Source: Methanolobus psychrotolerans (lineage in GTDB: Archaea > Halobacteriota > Methanosarcinia > Methanosarcinales > Methanosarcinaceae). Taken from it: a stretch of DNA of 52,544 bases. Shown one piece after another: positions 25,446 through 33,867 of this stretch (position 1 is its first letter; each line of letters starts with the position of its first letter). Below the pieces are notes generated by a model. It was given only the letters and a program-made list of their open reading frames with translations, was not told the origin of the DNA and searched no databases. The position numbers and the translations under genes are program-made. The stretch is from the NCBI RefSeq assembly GCF_002243045.1, contig NZ_MBKP01000039.1:1-52544 (forward strand), read 5' to 3'.

Positions 25446-27644
25446 ATGTGCTCAATTACAGGATTCTTCAATAACGAAAACGCAATGGAACATACCTTAC
25501 ATGCCCTTGAAATAACAAAGAACAGAGGACTGGATGGTATAGGTATTTGCACTGCAGGCGAACTTTACATCGCACAAGACGTCAATTCCCTGGGGATTGA
25601 CCCTGATATCTCACAAAGGAATGTACTTGGACACCGGCTGCACTCTATGGTGAATTTCGTACTCCAGCCCATTGCACATAAAGGAAAGATAGTTGCAAAC
25701 TGCGAGATATACAACTGGAAGGAACTTGATGAAAAATACGGCGTGGAAGCACAGAACGATGCAGACCTGCTGATAAAGCTGATAGAGAAACATATCGAAA
25801 AGCAGATATTTGGAACAGGGAACAAAACAACGTCCCAAACAGAAATCATGCAGGTCATCGATGAAATACTACACGAAACAATTGGCGTCTATGCATTCGC
25901 ATACTGGCTGGATGACACTGTTTATATTGCAAGGGACATCGTAGGTCTCAAACCACTCTGGTATAGCCTCTCCGATGGCTTTGCCTTTGCCTCCGAGAAA
26001 AAAGCGCTGGCAAGAAACGGCTATGCAGAGATCAAAGAGCTCAACCCAAGGGAGATCCTCGTCTACAACATAAAAACCGGCAGCCTGGAGAAATACAACA
26101 GGGAATTCTTTTCCATAACACCCCTGCATGAAGGCAGCATCACAGAAATAGAAGAGCACATGAAAATACTATTGGAAAATGCTGTTTCCATACGCATGCC
26201 TGATGAGAAATTCGGTATTCTTTTTTCAGGTGGTCTGGACTCCACCATCATTGCATGCATGTGCAAGATGATGGGAAAAAAGCCGGGAATAGATTTTACC
26301 TGTTACACCGCAGGCCTCTGTGAAGTACAGCTTCCTCCTGACATTGAATACTCCCGGATGATGGCAGATGAGCTTGGACTTGACCTTGTGGTTAAAAGCA
26401 TTGGACTGGATGAAGTAGAGACGTATCTTAAGGACGTAGTTCCTCTTGTAGAAGATACCAATGTACCAAAGGTTGGAGTTGCACTGACCATGTATGCAGC
26501 ATGTGTAGCTGCAAGGGAGGAGGATGGCATCAGGGTAATGTTCTCAGGCTCAGGAGCCGATGAGATCTTCGCAGGCTATGACCGTCATAAGCGTTCCACC
26601 GACATAAGCAGGGATTGCTATGCCGATGTACTGAAGATATATGAGAAGAATACCTATCGTGACGATGTCGTTTCCATGAATAACAACATTGAGTTACGTG
26701 TGCCATATCTTGACAAAAGGTTTGTGGATTATTCTCTAAAGATACCACCGCAATACAAGATCAACGATGAGCAGAACAAACTCATTTTACGTCTGCTTGC
26801 CGATGAGCTTGGAATTCCTGCCCAGGTCAGCCAGCGCAAAAAACAGGCGGCTCAATATGGAAGCCGTTTTGACAAGGCTATCGGCAAACTTGCAAAGAAG
26901 GCAGGATGCAAGACAAAGACCGAATACCTGAAGCAGTTCTACGGTAAGCCAAACCTCAAGTTAGGCGTGCTTTTTAGCTCCGGCAAGGACAGTAATTATG
27001 CAATGCACATAATGCAGGAGCAGAATTATGCCATCGAGTGCCTTATAACCATCAAGAGCCAGAATCCCGACTCTTATATGTTCCACACCCCTAACATCGA
27101 CCTTGCACGCCTCCAGGCAGAAGCAATGGAACTGCCACTCATTGAAGAGCTCACAATAGGTGAGAAGGAAAAAGAACTGGATGATATGAAAAATGCTATT
27201 ATCCGCGCCAAAAACGAGTTCGGTATAGAAGGTGTTGTCACCGGTGCCCTGTATTCCAATTACCAGCGCGAGAGAATAGAAAAAGTATGCGATGAACTCG
27301 GGCTGAAGGTGTTCTCACCCCTGTGGCACATCGACCAGGAAAAAGAGATGCACCAACTTTTAGACATTGGGTTTGAGTTCATCTTCAGTAGCGTGGCTGC
27401 ATACGGCCTGAATAAAAGCTGGGTCGGACGAATTATCGGAGAAAAGGACATCGAGAAACTTGTCAAGCTCAATGAGAAGATCGGACTCAATGTGGCAGGA
27501 GAGGGCGGTGAGTTTGAGAGTTTTGTAACAGACGGACCAATGTACAGAAAAAAGATAGAGATCCGGGAAATGGAAGTTATTGAGCGTGACGAATACACGG
27601 CAAAGGTAGTTATTACTGATGCAGTACTTGTGGATAAAGAGTGA
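25446..27644 (+). CDS. Asparagine synthetase-like amidotransferase fused to diphthine-ammonia ligase (Dph6) domain
   Basis: The 732-residue protein starts MCSITGF, with Cys2 as the N-terminal nucleophile of class II glutamine amidotransferases (after Met removal). An asparagine-synthetase ATP-pyrophosphatase domain follows with PP-loop LFSGGLDSTI (about 258-267) and FSGSGADEIFAGYDRH. From about residue 500 a second ATP-binding domain starts with VLFSSGKDSNYAMH and contains GALYSNYQRERIE, SPLWHID and GEGGEFESFVTDGP, the signatures of Dph6/MJ0570 proteins that amidate diphthine on translation factor EF2. The fusion suggests that glutamine-derived ammonia could feed diphthamide formation, but the first half could also act alone as an asparagine synthetase. 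No strong Shine-Dalgarno site is seen; a leaderless or weak start is possible. Confidence 0.88.
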   Translation: MCSITGFFNNENAMEHTLHALEITKNRGLDGIGICTAGELYIAQDVNSLGIDPDISQRNVLGHRLHSMVNFVLQPIAHKGKIVANCEIYNWKELDEKYGVEAQNDADLLIKLIEKHIEKQIFGTGNKTTSQTEIMQVIDEILHETIGVYAFAYWLDDTVYIARDIVGLKPLWYSLSDGFAFASEKKALARNGYAEIKELNPREILVYNIKTGSLEKYNREFFSITPLHEGSITEIEEHMKILLENAVSIRMPDEKFGILFSGGLDSTIIACMCKMMGKKPGIDFTCYTAGLCEVQLPPDIEYSRMMADELGLDLVVKSIGLDEVETYLKDVVPLVEDTNVPKVGVALTMYAACVAAREEDGIRVMFSGSGADEIFAGYDRHKRSTDISRDCYADVLKIYEKNTYRDDVVSMNNNIELRVPYLDKRFVDYSLKIPPQYKINDEQNKLILRLLADELGIPAQVSQRKKQAAQYGSRFDKAIGKLAKKAGCKTKTEYLKQFYGKPNLKLGVLFSSGKDSNYAMHIMQEQNYAIECLITIKSQNPDSYMFHTPNIDLARLQAEAMELPLIEELTIGEKEKELDDMKNAIIRAKNEFGIEGVVTGALYSNYQRERIEKVCDELGLKVFSPLWHIDQEKEMHQLLDIGFEFIFSSVAAYGLNKSWVGRIIGEKDIEKLVKLNEKIGLNVAGEGGEFESFVTDGPMYRKKIEIREMEVIERDEYTAKVVITDAVLVDKE

Positions 27645-27673
27645 TGTGTTCTCACATCTCCCTGTTTACCCGC

Positions 27674-28774
27674 CTAGTCTTTGCCTCCAAGCACACTTTC
27701 AGCCAGCAGAACCGAAATATCCCTGATATTCATTTCCTCATCCTTTGACTTGCACGCACCTTCCATGTGATGCACGCAGAAAGGACAATACGAAGCCAGC
27801 ATCTCAGCCTTGTCCTTGTATCCTTTCACCGTTAACATGGCAATGTCATCCGCGATCTCCGGGAAATTGGGTTTAAGACCGGCAGGTCCTCCGCAACATA
27901 CCTGTTTGCCGTCAAAGAGCTCATTAATTCCTATACCCATGCTTTCAAGGATACTGCGTGGAACAGCCTTTGAATCTCTCACAGGACAGGCATCCCGGAC
28001 AGAAACTGTCATGTCGAGTTTCTTTGGTTTCAGCCTGCCATCATCGATCATATCCTTAAATACATTAAGGGATAGTTCAACTTCAAATCCAAGTTCACGG
28101 TAGAGTTTAGGATATTCCTTGCCAAGTACCATGTAACACCCGGGACATGAGGCTATTACCTTCTTCACTCCAAGGGATTCTATATAATCGACGAACTTCT
28201 TCGCGTGCTCTGCAAGCTGCTCAAGATGACCATTGTCAAGAAGGAAAAGCCCGCAGCATTTCTCTTCCTTGAGAATCATCGGTCTGATGCCTGCATGATT
28301 GAGCAGGCGGATGGTTGCCCTTGCAATATCCGGCTGACTGTATGCCACCCAGCAGCCTGCCATGTAAGCTATCTCTGAACTTTCGGCAATGTCAAGGTCA
28401 TCAGTAATCCAGTCAAACCTCTTTGATGGGTCTTTAGCACCCGGACTGTTGTGCTCAATGATGTTATTTGAGATAGCAGTGGTCTTTGCAGGCTCCCTGC
28501 CCTGCTGTGCCAGCAGTTCCCTCTCATACTGGATTATGTCAATGATGGGGATACTCACTGGACATACATCATCACAAGCACCACACCTTGTGGAAAGATA
28601 GATGTTGTCGTACTCATCCTTTGTGAGCTCCTCACCTGCAACTATCTTTGCAAGGGACTCGATCTTTCCCTGTGGAGTGAAACGGTTTCCATCCGTGACC
28701 ATATTCACCGGGCATACATCCCAGCATTTCTTACAATCTATACATGAATCTATCTCTTCCTGAAAACGATACAT
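27674..28774 (-). CDS. HdrD-like iron-sulfur protein with two CCG domains
   Basis: About 366 residues. The N-terminal ferredoxin part has CIDCKKCWDVCPV; the second motif reads STRCGACDDVCPV, where the first Cys of the usual CxxCxxCxxxCP is Ser. Two complete CCG domains follow (GCW...KCCG...SCPGC and DACP...VCCGG...YCPFC), the type that binds the special [4Fe-4S] clusters of heterodisulfide reductase. The protein resembles HdrD and related electron carriers, but whether it reduces CoM-S-S-CoB is unknown; no HdrE or flavoprotein gene is adjacent. ATG at 28774 has better spacing to GAGGTGAT than ATG at 28777. It follows the DUF523 gene, although a run of eight T residues (28797-28790) lies between them. 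Confidence 0.85.
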   Translation of the reverse strand: MYRFQEEIDSCIDCKKCWDVCPVNMVTDGNRFTPQGKIESLAKIVAGEELTKDEYDNIYLSTRCGACDDVCPVSIPIIDIIQYERELLAQQGREPAKTTAISNNIIEHNSPGAKDPSKRFDWITDDLDIAESSEIAYMAGCWVAYSQPDIARATIRLLNHAGIRPMILKEEKCCGLFLLDNGHLEQLAEHAKKFVDYIESLGVKKVIASCPGCYMVLGKEYPKLYRELGFEVELSLNVFKDMIDDGRLKPKKLDMTVSVRDACPVRDSKAVPRSILESMGIGINELFDGKQVCCGGPAGLKPNFPEIADDIAMLTVKGYKDKAEMLASYCPFCVHHMEGACKSKDEEMNIRDISVLLAESVLGGKD

Positions 28775-28789
28775 CATATCACCTCATAC

Positions 28790-28797
28790 AAAAAAAA
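28790..28797 (-). terminator. Possible oligo-T terminator between DUF523 and HdrD-like genes
   Basis: On the minus strand eight T residues lie a few bases after the stop at 28802 and before the ribosome-binding site of the next gene. It could reduce transcription into the HdrD-like gene. Confidence 0.3.
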
Positions 28798-28801
28798 CGG
28801 A

Positions 28802-29770
28802 TCATTTGTCCCAGTAGTCTTTTTCTCTGCTCTCATCAATCTGCCCCTTGATCTCTTCAGGATATGGATACAGGAATGTATCTTCATAAGCATCATTTCC
28901 AAAAGAGCGTGATGAGTACATCCTCAATAACTCAATAACAGCATCTTCACTGATCCAGTTATTCTTAAAACGTCCGAGCATGTCCTCAAATAAAGAGCTC
29001 TCAGCCGATGTGGTATCTTCAAGCATAGAGAACATATTCCTTGCAGTTTCAATTTTCAAAGCCAGTGATCCGGGCTTTCTCATTAGCTGCTTTAGCAGAG
29101 ACTCATATTCCCCAAACAGCAGACTGGTTTCTTTCCCCGAGCCCAACAATGCTGACATCTCTATCAGAAGGTCAGCATTATAGGTCATGAACAGAAAACG
29201 GTTATTTTTATGGAACTTAAGCAATGCATCAAGTGAATATTCTGTTTTCACCTGCCTGAAAGCCGCAAAAGTGTACAATTGGGTCAGAAAATGATGTCGT
29301 ATACGAATATTACGCAATCTTTCATTCTCTTCTATCGGATAACCGGAGTACCTGGCAATAACTTCTCTTGCAAACAGTCCTGCGTTTTTTTCAACTACCG
29401 GAGCCATATGTGCACCTGCGTAGACCTTGACATCATCAATCCCCATACTTGGAGAAAGGCCTTTGAATATGAAACCGTCTATATCTCCAAGCCCATCAAG
29501 GAAATTGTTCGTAAAGGTATTCATCTTCTCTGTAAAGTCTTCCCCTGTTTTTGGCTGAACAAGCCGATATTCGCCATCCTGCTTAATAATTCTCAAAGGG
29601 TCCCTGGGAATCCCAAGGCCAATCCCAACTTCCGGACATACTTTGATGAAATCAACAAAAGGCATTATATCATGCACTATTCTGGAAGGAATGACCTGAC
29701 CGTTATAGCGCACTTTATCGAACTCAAGACATCTGCTTACAAGAATGATTGGTTTTGGAAATTGTCTCAT
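28802..29770 (-). CDS. DUF523-DUF1722 protein
   Basis: A 322-residue cytosolic protein. DUF523 (about 1-150) shows VSRCLEFDKVRYNG and VCPEVGIGLGIPRDP; DUF1722 (about 180-300) is helical, with RHHFLTQLYTFAAFR-like sequence. DUF523 proteins such as TudS hold an iron-sulfur cluster with three Cys and desulfurate thiouracil. Here the third usual Cys, in the SPSCG motif, is Met (SPSMG), so the cluster may be absent or changed. It starts 30 bases after the peptidase gene stop, without a clear Shine-Dalgarno site, and 24 bases before the HdrD-like gene. Confidence 0.85.
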   Translation of the reverse strand: MRQFPKPIILVSRCLEFDKVRYNGQVIPSRIVHDIMPFVDFIKVCPEVGIGLGIPRDPLRIIKQDGEYRLVQPKTGEDFTEKMNTFTNNFLDGLGDIDGFIFKGLSPSMGIDDVKVYAGAHMAPVVEKNAGLFAREVIARYSGYPIEENERLRNIRIRHHFLTQLYTFAAFRQVKTEYSLDALLKFHKNNRFLFMTYNADLLIEMSALLGSGKETSLLFGEYESLLKQLMRKPGSLALKIETARNMFSMLEDTTSAESSLFEDMLGRFKNNWISEDAVIELLRMYSSRSFGNDAYEDTFLYPYPEEIKGQIDESREKDYWDK

Positions 29771-29800
29771 GGAATTAATGTTATACTTACTAGGTTATAA

Positions 29801-31285
29801 TTATGACTCCTTCTGCTTTCCGGCAAACGTACCCTTTTCATCTTTAAATGAAGCAAGCAAAGCAACCACAAGGTCCCATACCTTCCTGACCGATGGGATA
29901 TACAACTGTTCATCAGGAGAATGTGGATTCTTTATGGTGGGACCAAAGGATATCATATCCATTCCCTCATATTTCGAACCTATAACAGCGCATTCCAGAC
30001 CTGCATGTATAGCCTTGATCCTTGCATGTTCCCCAAACACAGAGAAATATACTTCCCTGCATCGCTGAAGAAGAGGCGAAGACATATCCGGTTGCCACGC
30101 CGGATAACCTGAACCATGTGAACAATTCGCACCATGATCTGCGGCAATCGAGGTAACTTTTCCTGTGAGCTCTGCAAGTCCCTGGTCAAAAGAACTGCGC
30201 TGGCTTGATACTACTAACAGCTCGCCATTCTCTATATTCACAATTGCCAGATTACTTGAGGTTTCTACAAAGCTTGGTATTGCCGGAGATATGGAAGCTA
30301 CCCCATGTGGCAATGACATAAGAAGACCTACGACCCGACGAGCAAAAGAAGTATCTATTGCCTTAATTCCAACATCTATACCGGATTCTTCAAGGGTTAT
30401 TGAAAGAGAAGGCTCAAGACCTGCATATTCAGACCTTAACTTGCTTTCAAACCCGGCAATCAAAGAGACGACATTCTCTTTCTGATCCGGAGAAAAAGCA
30501 ATGATTGCTTCCGCATGTCGTGGAATAGCATTATGTGCAGAGCCGCCTTTTATACCACGCAACATGAAGTCGTTTTCTTCCATAAGTGATTGCAAGACCT
30601 CTGCAAGCAGCTTGTTGGCATTTGCTCTCTTTTCATGAATATCAACACCGGAATGACCGCCTGAAAGACCACCCACTACCAATCTGAAAAATAATGTACC
30701 TTCAGGTACCGGTGAATATTCAAGTGGCATCCTGATAGTTGTGTTCGATCCTCCGGCACAGCCAACGGTAAAAACACCCTCTTCTTCCGAATCTACATTC
30801 AATAATATCTTCCCGGTGATGAAATCAGGCATAAGTGCATTAGCTCCGGTAAGTCCGGTTTCTTCATCCACGGTAAAAAGAAGTTCAAGTGCCGGGTGGC
30901 TCAGGCTACTATCTTCTGCAAGAGCCAGGGCAATGGCAAGTGCTATTCCGTTATCTGCGCCCAGAGTTGTTTCCTCTGCCCTTAGCCAGTCAGCTTCGAT
31001 AACAGGTATAATTGGATCTTTTGTAAAGTCATGAGTGCTTCCACAGGTTTTTTCACATACCATATCCATGTGTCCCTGGATCACTATTGTGGGCAGGTCC
31101 TCATATCCTTTTGAAGCAGGGACCCTAATGACTACATTATTGACACTATCGAACTTTACGCTAAAACATCGTGATAGTGCCCATTCCTTCAGCCATGTGG
31201 CTATTTTCTCTTCCTGACCGGATGGTCGGGGAATGCTGCTTATTTCCCTGAAAATGGTTATTATCTTCTCTGTGACTTCATCCAT
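29801..31285 (-). CDS. pepD: Aminoacyl-histidine dipeptidase (M20 family, PepD-like)
   Basis: A 494-residue cytosolic metallopeptidase. Metal and catalytic residues appear in QGHMDMVCEK (about 70-79), TTLGADNGIALAIALA (about 110-125), VDEETGLTGA (about 145-154) and NVDSEEEG (about 170). The insert GGLSGGHSGVDIHEKRANANK is the lid and dimer domain typical of PepD. The length is normal for the family (about 485-500). It hydrolyses dipeptides, often of the Xaa-His type. It is the first gene of the minus-strand run with the DUF523 and HdrD-like genes; the functional link is unclear. Confidence 0.93.
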   Translation of the reverse strand: MDEVTEKIITIFREISSIPRPSGQEEKIATWLKEWALSRCFSVKFDSVNNVVIRVPASKGYEDLPTIVIQGHMDMVCEKTCGSTHDFTKDPIIPVIEADWLRAEETTLGADNGIALAIALALAEDSSLSHPALELLFTVDEETGLTGANALMPDFITGKILLNVDSEEEGVFTVGCAGGSNTTIRMPLEYSPVPEGTLFFRLVVGGLSGGHSGVDIHEKRANANKLLAEVLQSLMEENDFMLRGIKGGSAHNAIPRHAEAIIAFSPDQKENVVSLIAGFESKLRSEYAGLEPSLSITLEESGIDVGIKAIDTSFARRVVGLLMSLPHGVASISPAIPSFVETSSNLAIVNIENGELLVVSSQRSSFDQGLAELTGKVTSIAADHGANCSHGSGYPAWQPDMSSPLLQRCREVYFSVFGEHARIKAIHAGLECAVIGSKYEGMDMISFGPTIKNPHSPDEQLYIPSVRKVWDLVVALLASFKDEKGTFAGKQKES

Positions 31286-31462
31286 GGATAAACCTTCATA
31301 GATTGAATATGCAAATCCTGAATATTATGTTCTAGATAATATTACGGTATAGTGCCTGTTCTGTATTGCCTGTTCTGTATTAATAATAGCATACAAAAGA
31401 GATAAGAATAATCTTGACATTTCTTTCTTGAAGGTAATGAAACAGGAAAACTGAGGGATCAT

Positions 31463-31993
31463 ATGGATATTTCCGGAATAATCAGCGTAATTATGGGGGA
31501 CATAGTGGAACAGGATGTTGACGCCATCGTAAATGCAGCAAACAACTCACTTCTTGGCGGTGGAGGTGTGGATGGAGCCATTCACTGCGCTGCGGGTCCA
31601 CAGCTTCTGGAAGAGTGTCGTGCTCTTGGAGGATGTCCTACCGGAGAAGCCAGGATTACAAAAGGATACATGCTGCCTGCAAAATGGGTGATACATACGG
31701 TAGGTCCTGTATGGAAAGGCGGACGTTTCCGGGAAGAACAACTTCTTACCGATGCATACAGGAATTCACTCACCCTGGCAGAAAAGTATGATGTCAAAAG
31801 CATTGCTTTTCCGGGAATCAGCATTGGAGCATACGGTTTCCCGGTAGAAATTGCATCCGGACTTGCTGTTGGCACAATACTTGAACATCTTAAAACAGGA
31901 AGCTCACTGAATGATGTCAGGCTTATATGTTTTAATGAAGCTTCCTATATTTTTTATTTAAATGCATTGGAACAGCAGGTTTCTCTTCTGTGA
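31463..31993 (+). CDS. Macro-domain protein (ADP-ribose binding, O-acetyl-ADP-ribose deacetylase-like)
   Basis: The 176 residues form a single macro domain: [20 protein letters not shown] near the N-terminus, [14 protein letters not shown] (phosphate loop), [21 protein letters not shown] and a later [11 protein letters not shown] loop. These match the MacroD/YmdB subfamily, which hydrolyses O-acetyl-ADP-ribose and removes mono-ADP-ribose from acidic residues. GAGGGATC is a good ribosome-binding site. It stands alone between a minus-strand group and a long intergenic region. Confidence 0.95.
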   Translation: MDISGIISVIMGDIVEQDVDAIVNAANNSLLGGGGVDGAIHCAAGPQLLEECRALGGCPTGEARITKGYMLPAKWVIHTVGPVWKGGRFREEQLLTDAYRNSLTLAEKYDVKSIAFPGISIGAYGFPVEIASGLAVGTILEHLKTGSSLNDVRLICFNEASYIFYLNALEQQVSLL

Positions 31994-32413
31994 ATATCCC
32001 TGGTCCATTCAAGCAGGTAGCATCTATCATCATTATGACAATTAGCATATAATCGAGTGCAGATATATTTAAATACGATAAAACTTTAGGAGTTCTTAGC
32101 AAATTCAACTATACCTAGTAAAATTATGGATTAATATTATCCATATGGTAAGGTTGATCGGTGGTACAGCTGGTTGGTAGCAAGGTTGGTTGGTGGTGGT
32201 ACCATATTTGCCAAAAAACATACCCCTCAGGTCAGGATTCCCGGATTATCAAAAACGGAAAACGAAAGACACTCTTTCAAAAACGTATTTGGGAATCCTG
32301 CCTACAGGGAATGATCCTTTCTTTTTGTTCTTATTTTACAGATATGATAAGATATCATTTTCAATGAGCTTTGTTCATAAACCATTTATTCTGCAAGCCA
32401 AATATAGAGAACC
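31994..32413. other. Intergenic region with GGTTG-rich stretch and inverted repeat
   Basis: This 420-base region has no convincing gene. A 68-codon and a 75-codon overlapping frame (from 32161 and 32190) lack ribosome-binding sites and family resemblance. From about 32150 to 32210 GGTTG/GGTGG words recur. The 10-base arms CAGGATTCCC (32233-32242) and GGGAATCCTG (32291-32300) are perfect complements around a 48-base loop and could fold as an RNA hairpin. Confidence 0.45.
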
Positions 32414-33121
32414 ATGAGCCTGCTTATCGTAAAAAACATTCCGAGGGAAGGACCTGGGATACTTGAAGATATTCTTACAAAAAATTCCATTCCTCACGAA
32501 ATTATCGACCTTGATACCGGGGATAATTTACCTGATCCGCTTGGTTATTCTGCGATCATTGTTTTGGGCGGACCGGACAGTGCCAACGATACAACCGGGA
32601 AGATGATAACCGAACTTGCAATGGTAAGGCAGGCAATTGATGCAGGTATACCTTATCTGGGCATTTGCCTTGGCATGCAGGCACTGGTTAAAGCATGCGG
32701 TGGTTCTGTGTATGCAAATGACGTCAAAGAGATTGGCTTGAGGGGGGAGGATGGAAATTACTATTCAGTCGGCATTGAAACAGAATATGCAGATGACCCT
32801 CTGTTCAATGGTCTTGAAAGTCCTGTGAAAATATTCCATTTACATGGTGAAACGGTAAAGATAACTGAAGAAATGCAATTGATGGGCACTGGAAAGTATT
32901 GCAGGCATCAGATAATAAAGGTAGGGGAAAAAGCCTATGGGATCCAGGGGCATTTCGAACTGACACCGGAGATGTTTATGGTGTGGCTGGACAGCGACCC
33001 TGAACTAAAGGAAATGGACAGGGAAACACTAATGACTGATTTTGAATCACTTGCCAATGAATACAGCAGCAATGGTAAAATACTGTTTGGCAATTTCCTG
33101 AAAATAGCAGGAGTTATGTGA
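32414..33121 (+). CDS. Class I glutamine amidotransferase (GMP synthase glutaminase-like)
   Basis: A 235-residue stand-alone class I amidotransferase. It shows LGGPDSAND (oxyanion region), the nucleophile Cys in YLGICLGMQAL (about residue 84), and the His/Glu pair in GIQGHFELTPE (about 180-190). It resembles the glutaminase half of GMP synthase and related proteins that remove amide nitrogen from glutamine for a partner enzyme, but the C-terminus (EMFMVWLDSDPEL) is of the uncharacterised relatives. No synthetase partner is adjacent, so the acceptor is unknown. A typical cytosolic protein. Confidence 0.88.
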   Translation: MSLLIVKNIPREGPGILEDILTKNSIPHEIIDLDTGDNLPDPLGYSAIIVLGGPDSANDTTGKMITELAMVRQAIDAGIPYLGICLGMQALVKACGGSVYANDVKEIGLRGEDGNYYSVGIETEYADDPLFNGLESPVKIFHLHGETVKITEEMQLMGTGKYCRHQIIKVGEKAYGIQGHFELTPEMFMVWLDSDPELKEMDRETLMTDFESLANEYSSNGKILFGNFLKIAGVM

Positions 33122-33189
33122 ACTTACTTCTGGATCAAGTCCATGATATATTCAAAACTTTTTAGTATAAGTTAAGGAAATATCAATCC

Positions 33190-33723
33190 ATGAAGATCCC
33201 ACAATCGATAGATACGGAACGATTGATAATCAGAAGATATGTGGAGGATGATCTTGAGAGATTACACTTGTTCTTCAACAACGAGGAGATAACCAGTTCC
33301 ACAGATATGCCTGCTCACCAGAGCCTTGAAGAAACAGGGGCATTCCTGGATGTTCTTATACAATCGTACAGGACAGATGAACCACTCTTTGCGATGGCAA
33401 TATGCATGAAGGATAATGGAGAGGTCATTGGATCATGTGGTTTTGCTGCAATGGAGTTTTCTTCAGATACACAGATATATTATGCCCTTGAACCTGAATT
33501 CCGGGGGAAGGGATATGCCACGGAAGCTGTGGAAAAAATGCTTGAATACATGATACTGGTCCTTGACATTGAAAGGGTAGCTGTTTTTTGTTCACCTGAA
33601 AATATTGCCTCGGTGAATCTGGCAAAAAGGATAGGAATGATGTATCAGGGTACTATATGGAAAGATGAACGGAATACTGAATATTTCCTCATGACGCGTG
33701 AAAAATACCTTGGAGGAAACTAA
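33190..33723 (+). CDS. GNAT-family N-acetyltransferase (RimJ/RimL-like)
   Basis: A 177-residue acetyltransferase of the Acetyltransf_3 type. It begins with the usual TERLIIRRYVEDDLERL and contains the acetyl-CoA loop in EFRGKGYATEAVEKMLEY (about 100-117), followed by VFCSPENIASVNLAKRIGM. It would transfer acetyl from acetyl-CoA to an amine, such as a protein N-terminus or a small molecule; the substrate is unknown. A T-rich terminator follows the stop. Confidence 0.92.
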   Translation: MKIPQSIDTERLIIRRYVEDDLERLHLFFNNEEITSSTDMPAHQSLEETGAFLDVLIQSYRTDEPLFAMAICMKDNGEVIGSCGFAAMEFSSDTQIYYALEPEFRGKGYATEAVEKMLEYMILVLDIERVAVFCSPENIASVNLAKRIGMMYQGTIWKDERNTEYFLMTREKYLGGN

Positions 33724-33747
33724 AAACAAGTTCAATAAACAGGCATT

Positions 33748-33758
33748 TCATTTTTTTT
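33748..33758 (+). terminator. Oligo-T terminator after the acetyltransferase gene
   Basis: CATTTCA followed by a run of eight T residues lies about 25 bases after the stop at 33723, matching archaeal termination signals. Confidence 0.45.
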
Positions 33759-33867
33759 ACTGATTTCGTATTGATTTTCAATACTTTATTGTAAGATCTG
33801 CCTGATTAAAATAACAACATATAAATATATATTTGCACATACTGTTTTTAAACAGTTGCCGGGTACG

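Noticed and set aside
32161-32417. Two overlapping plus-strand frames of 68 and 75 codons
   Set aside because: No ribosome-binding site, low-complexity start, and they disagree in frame over the same bases; the region looks non-coding.
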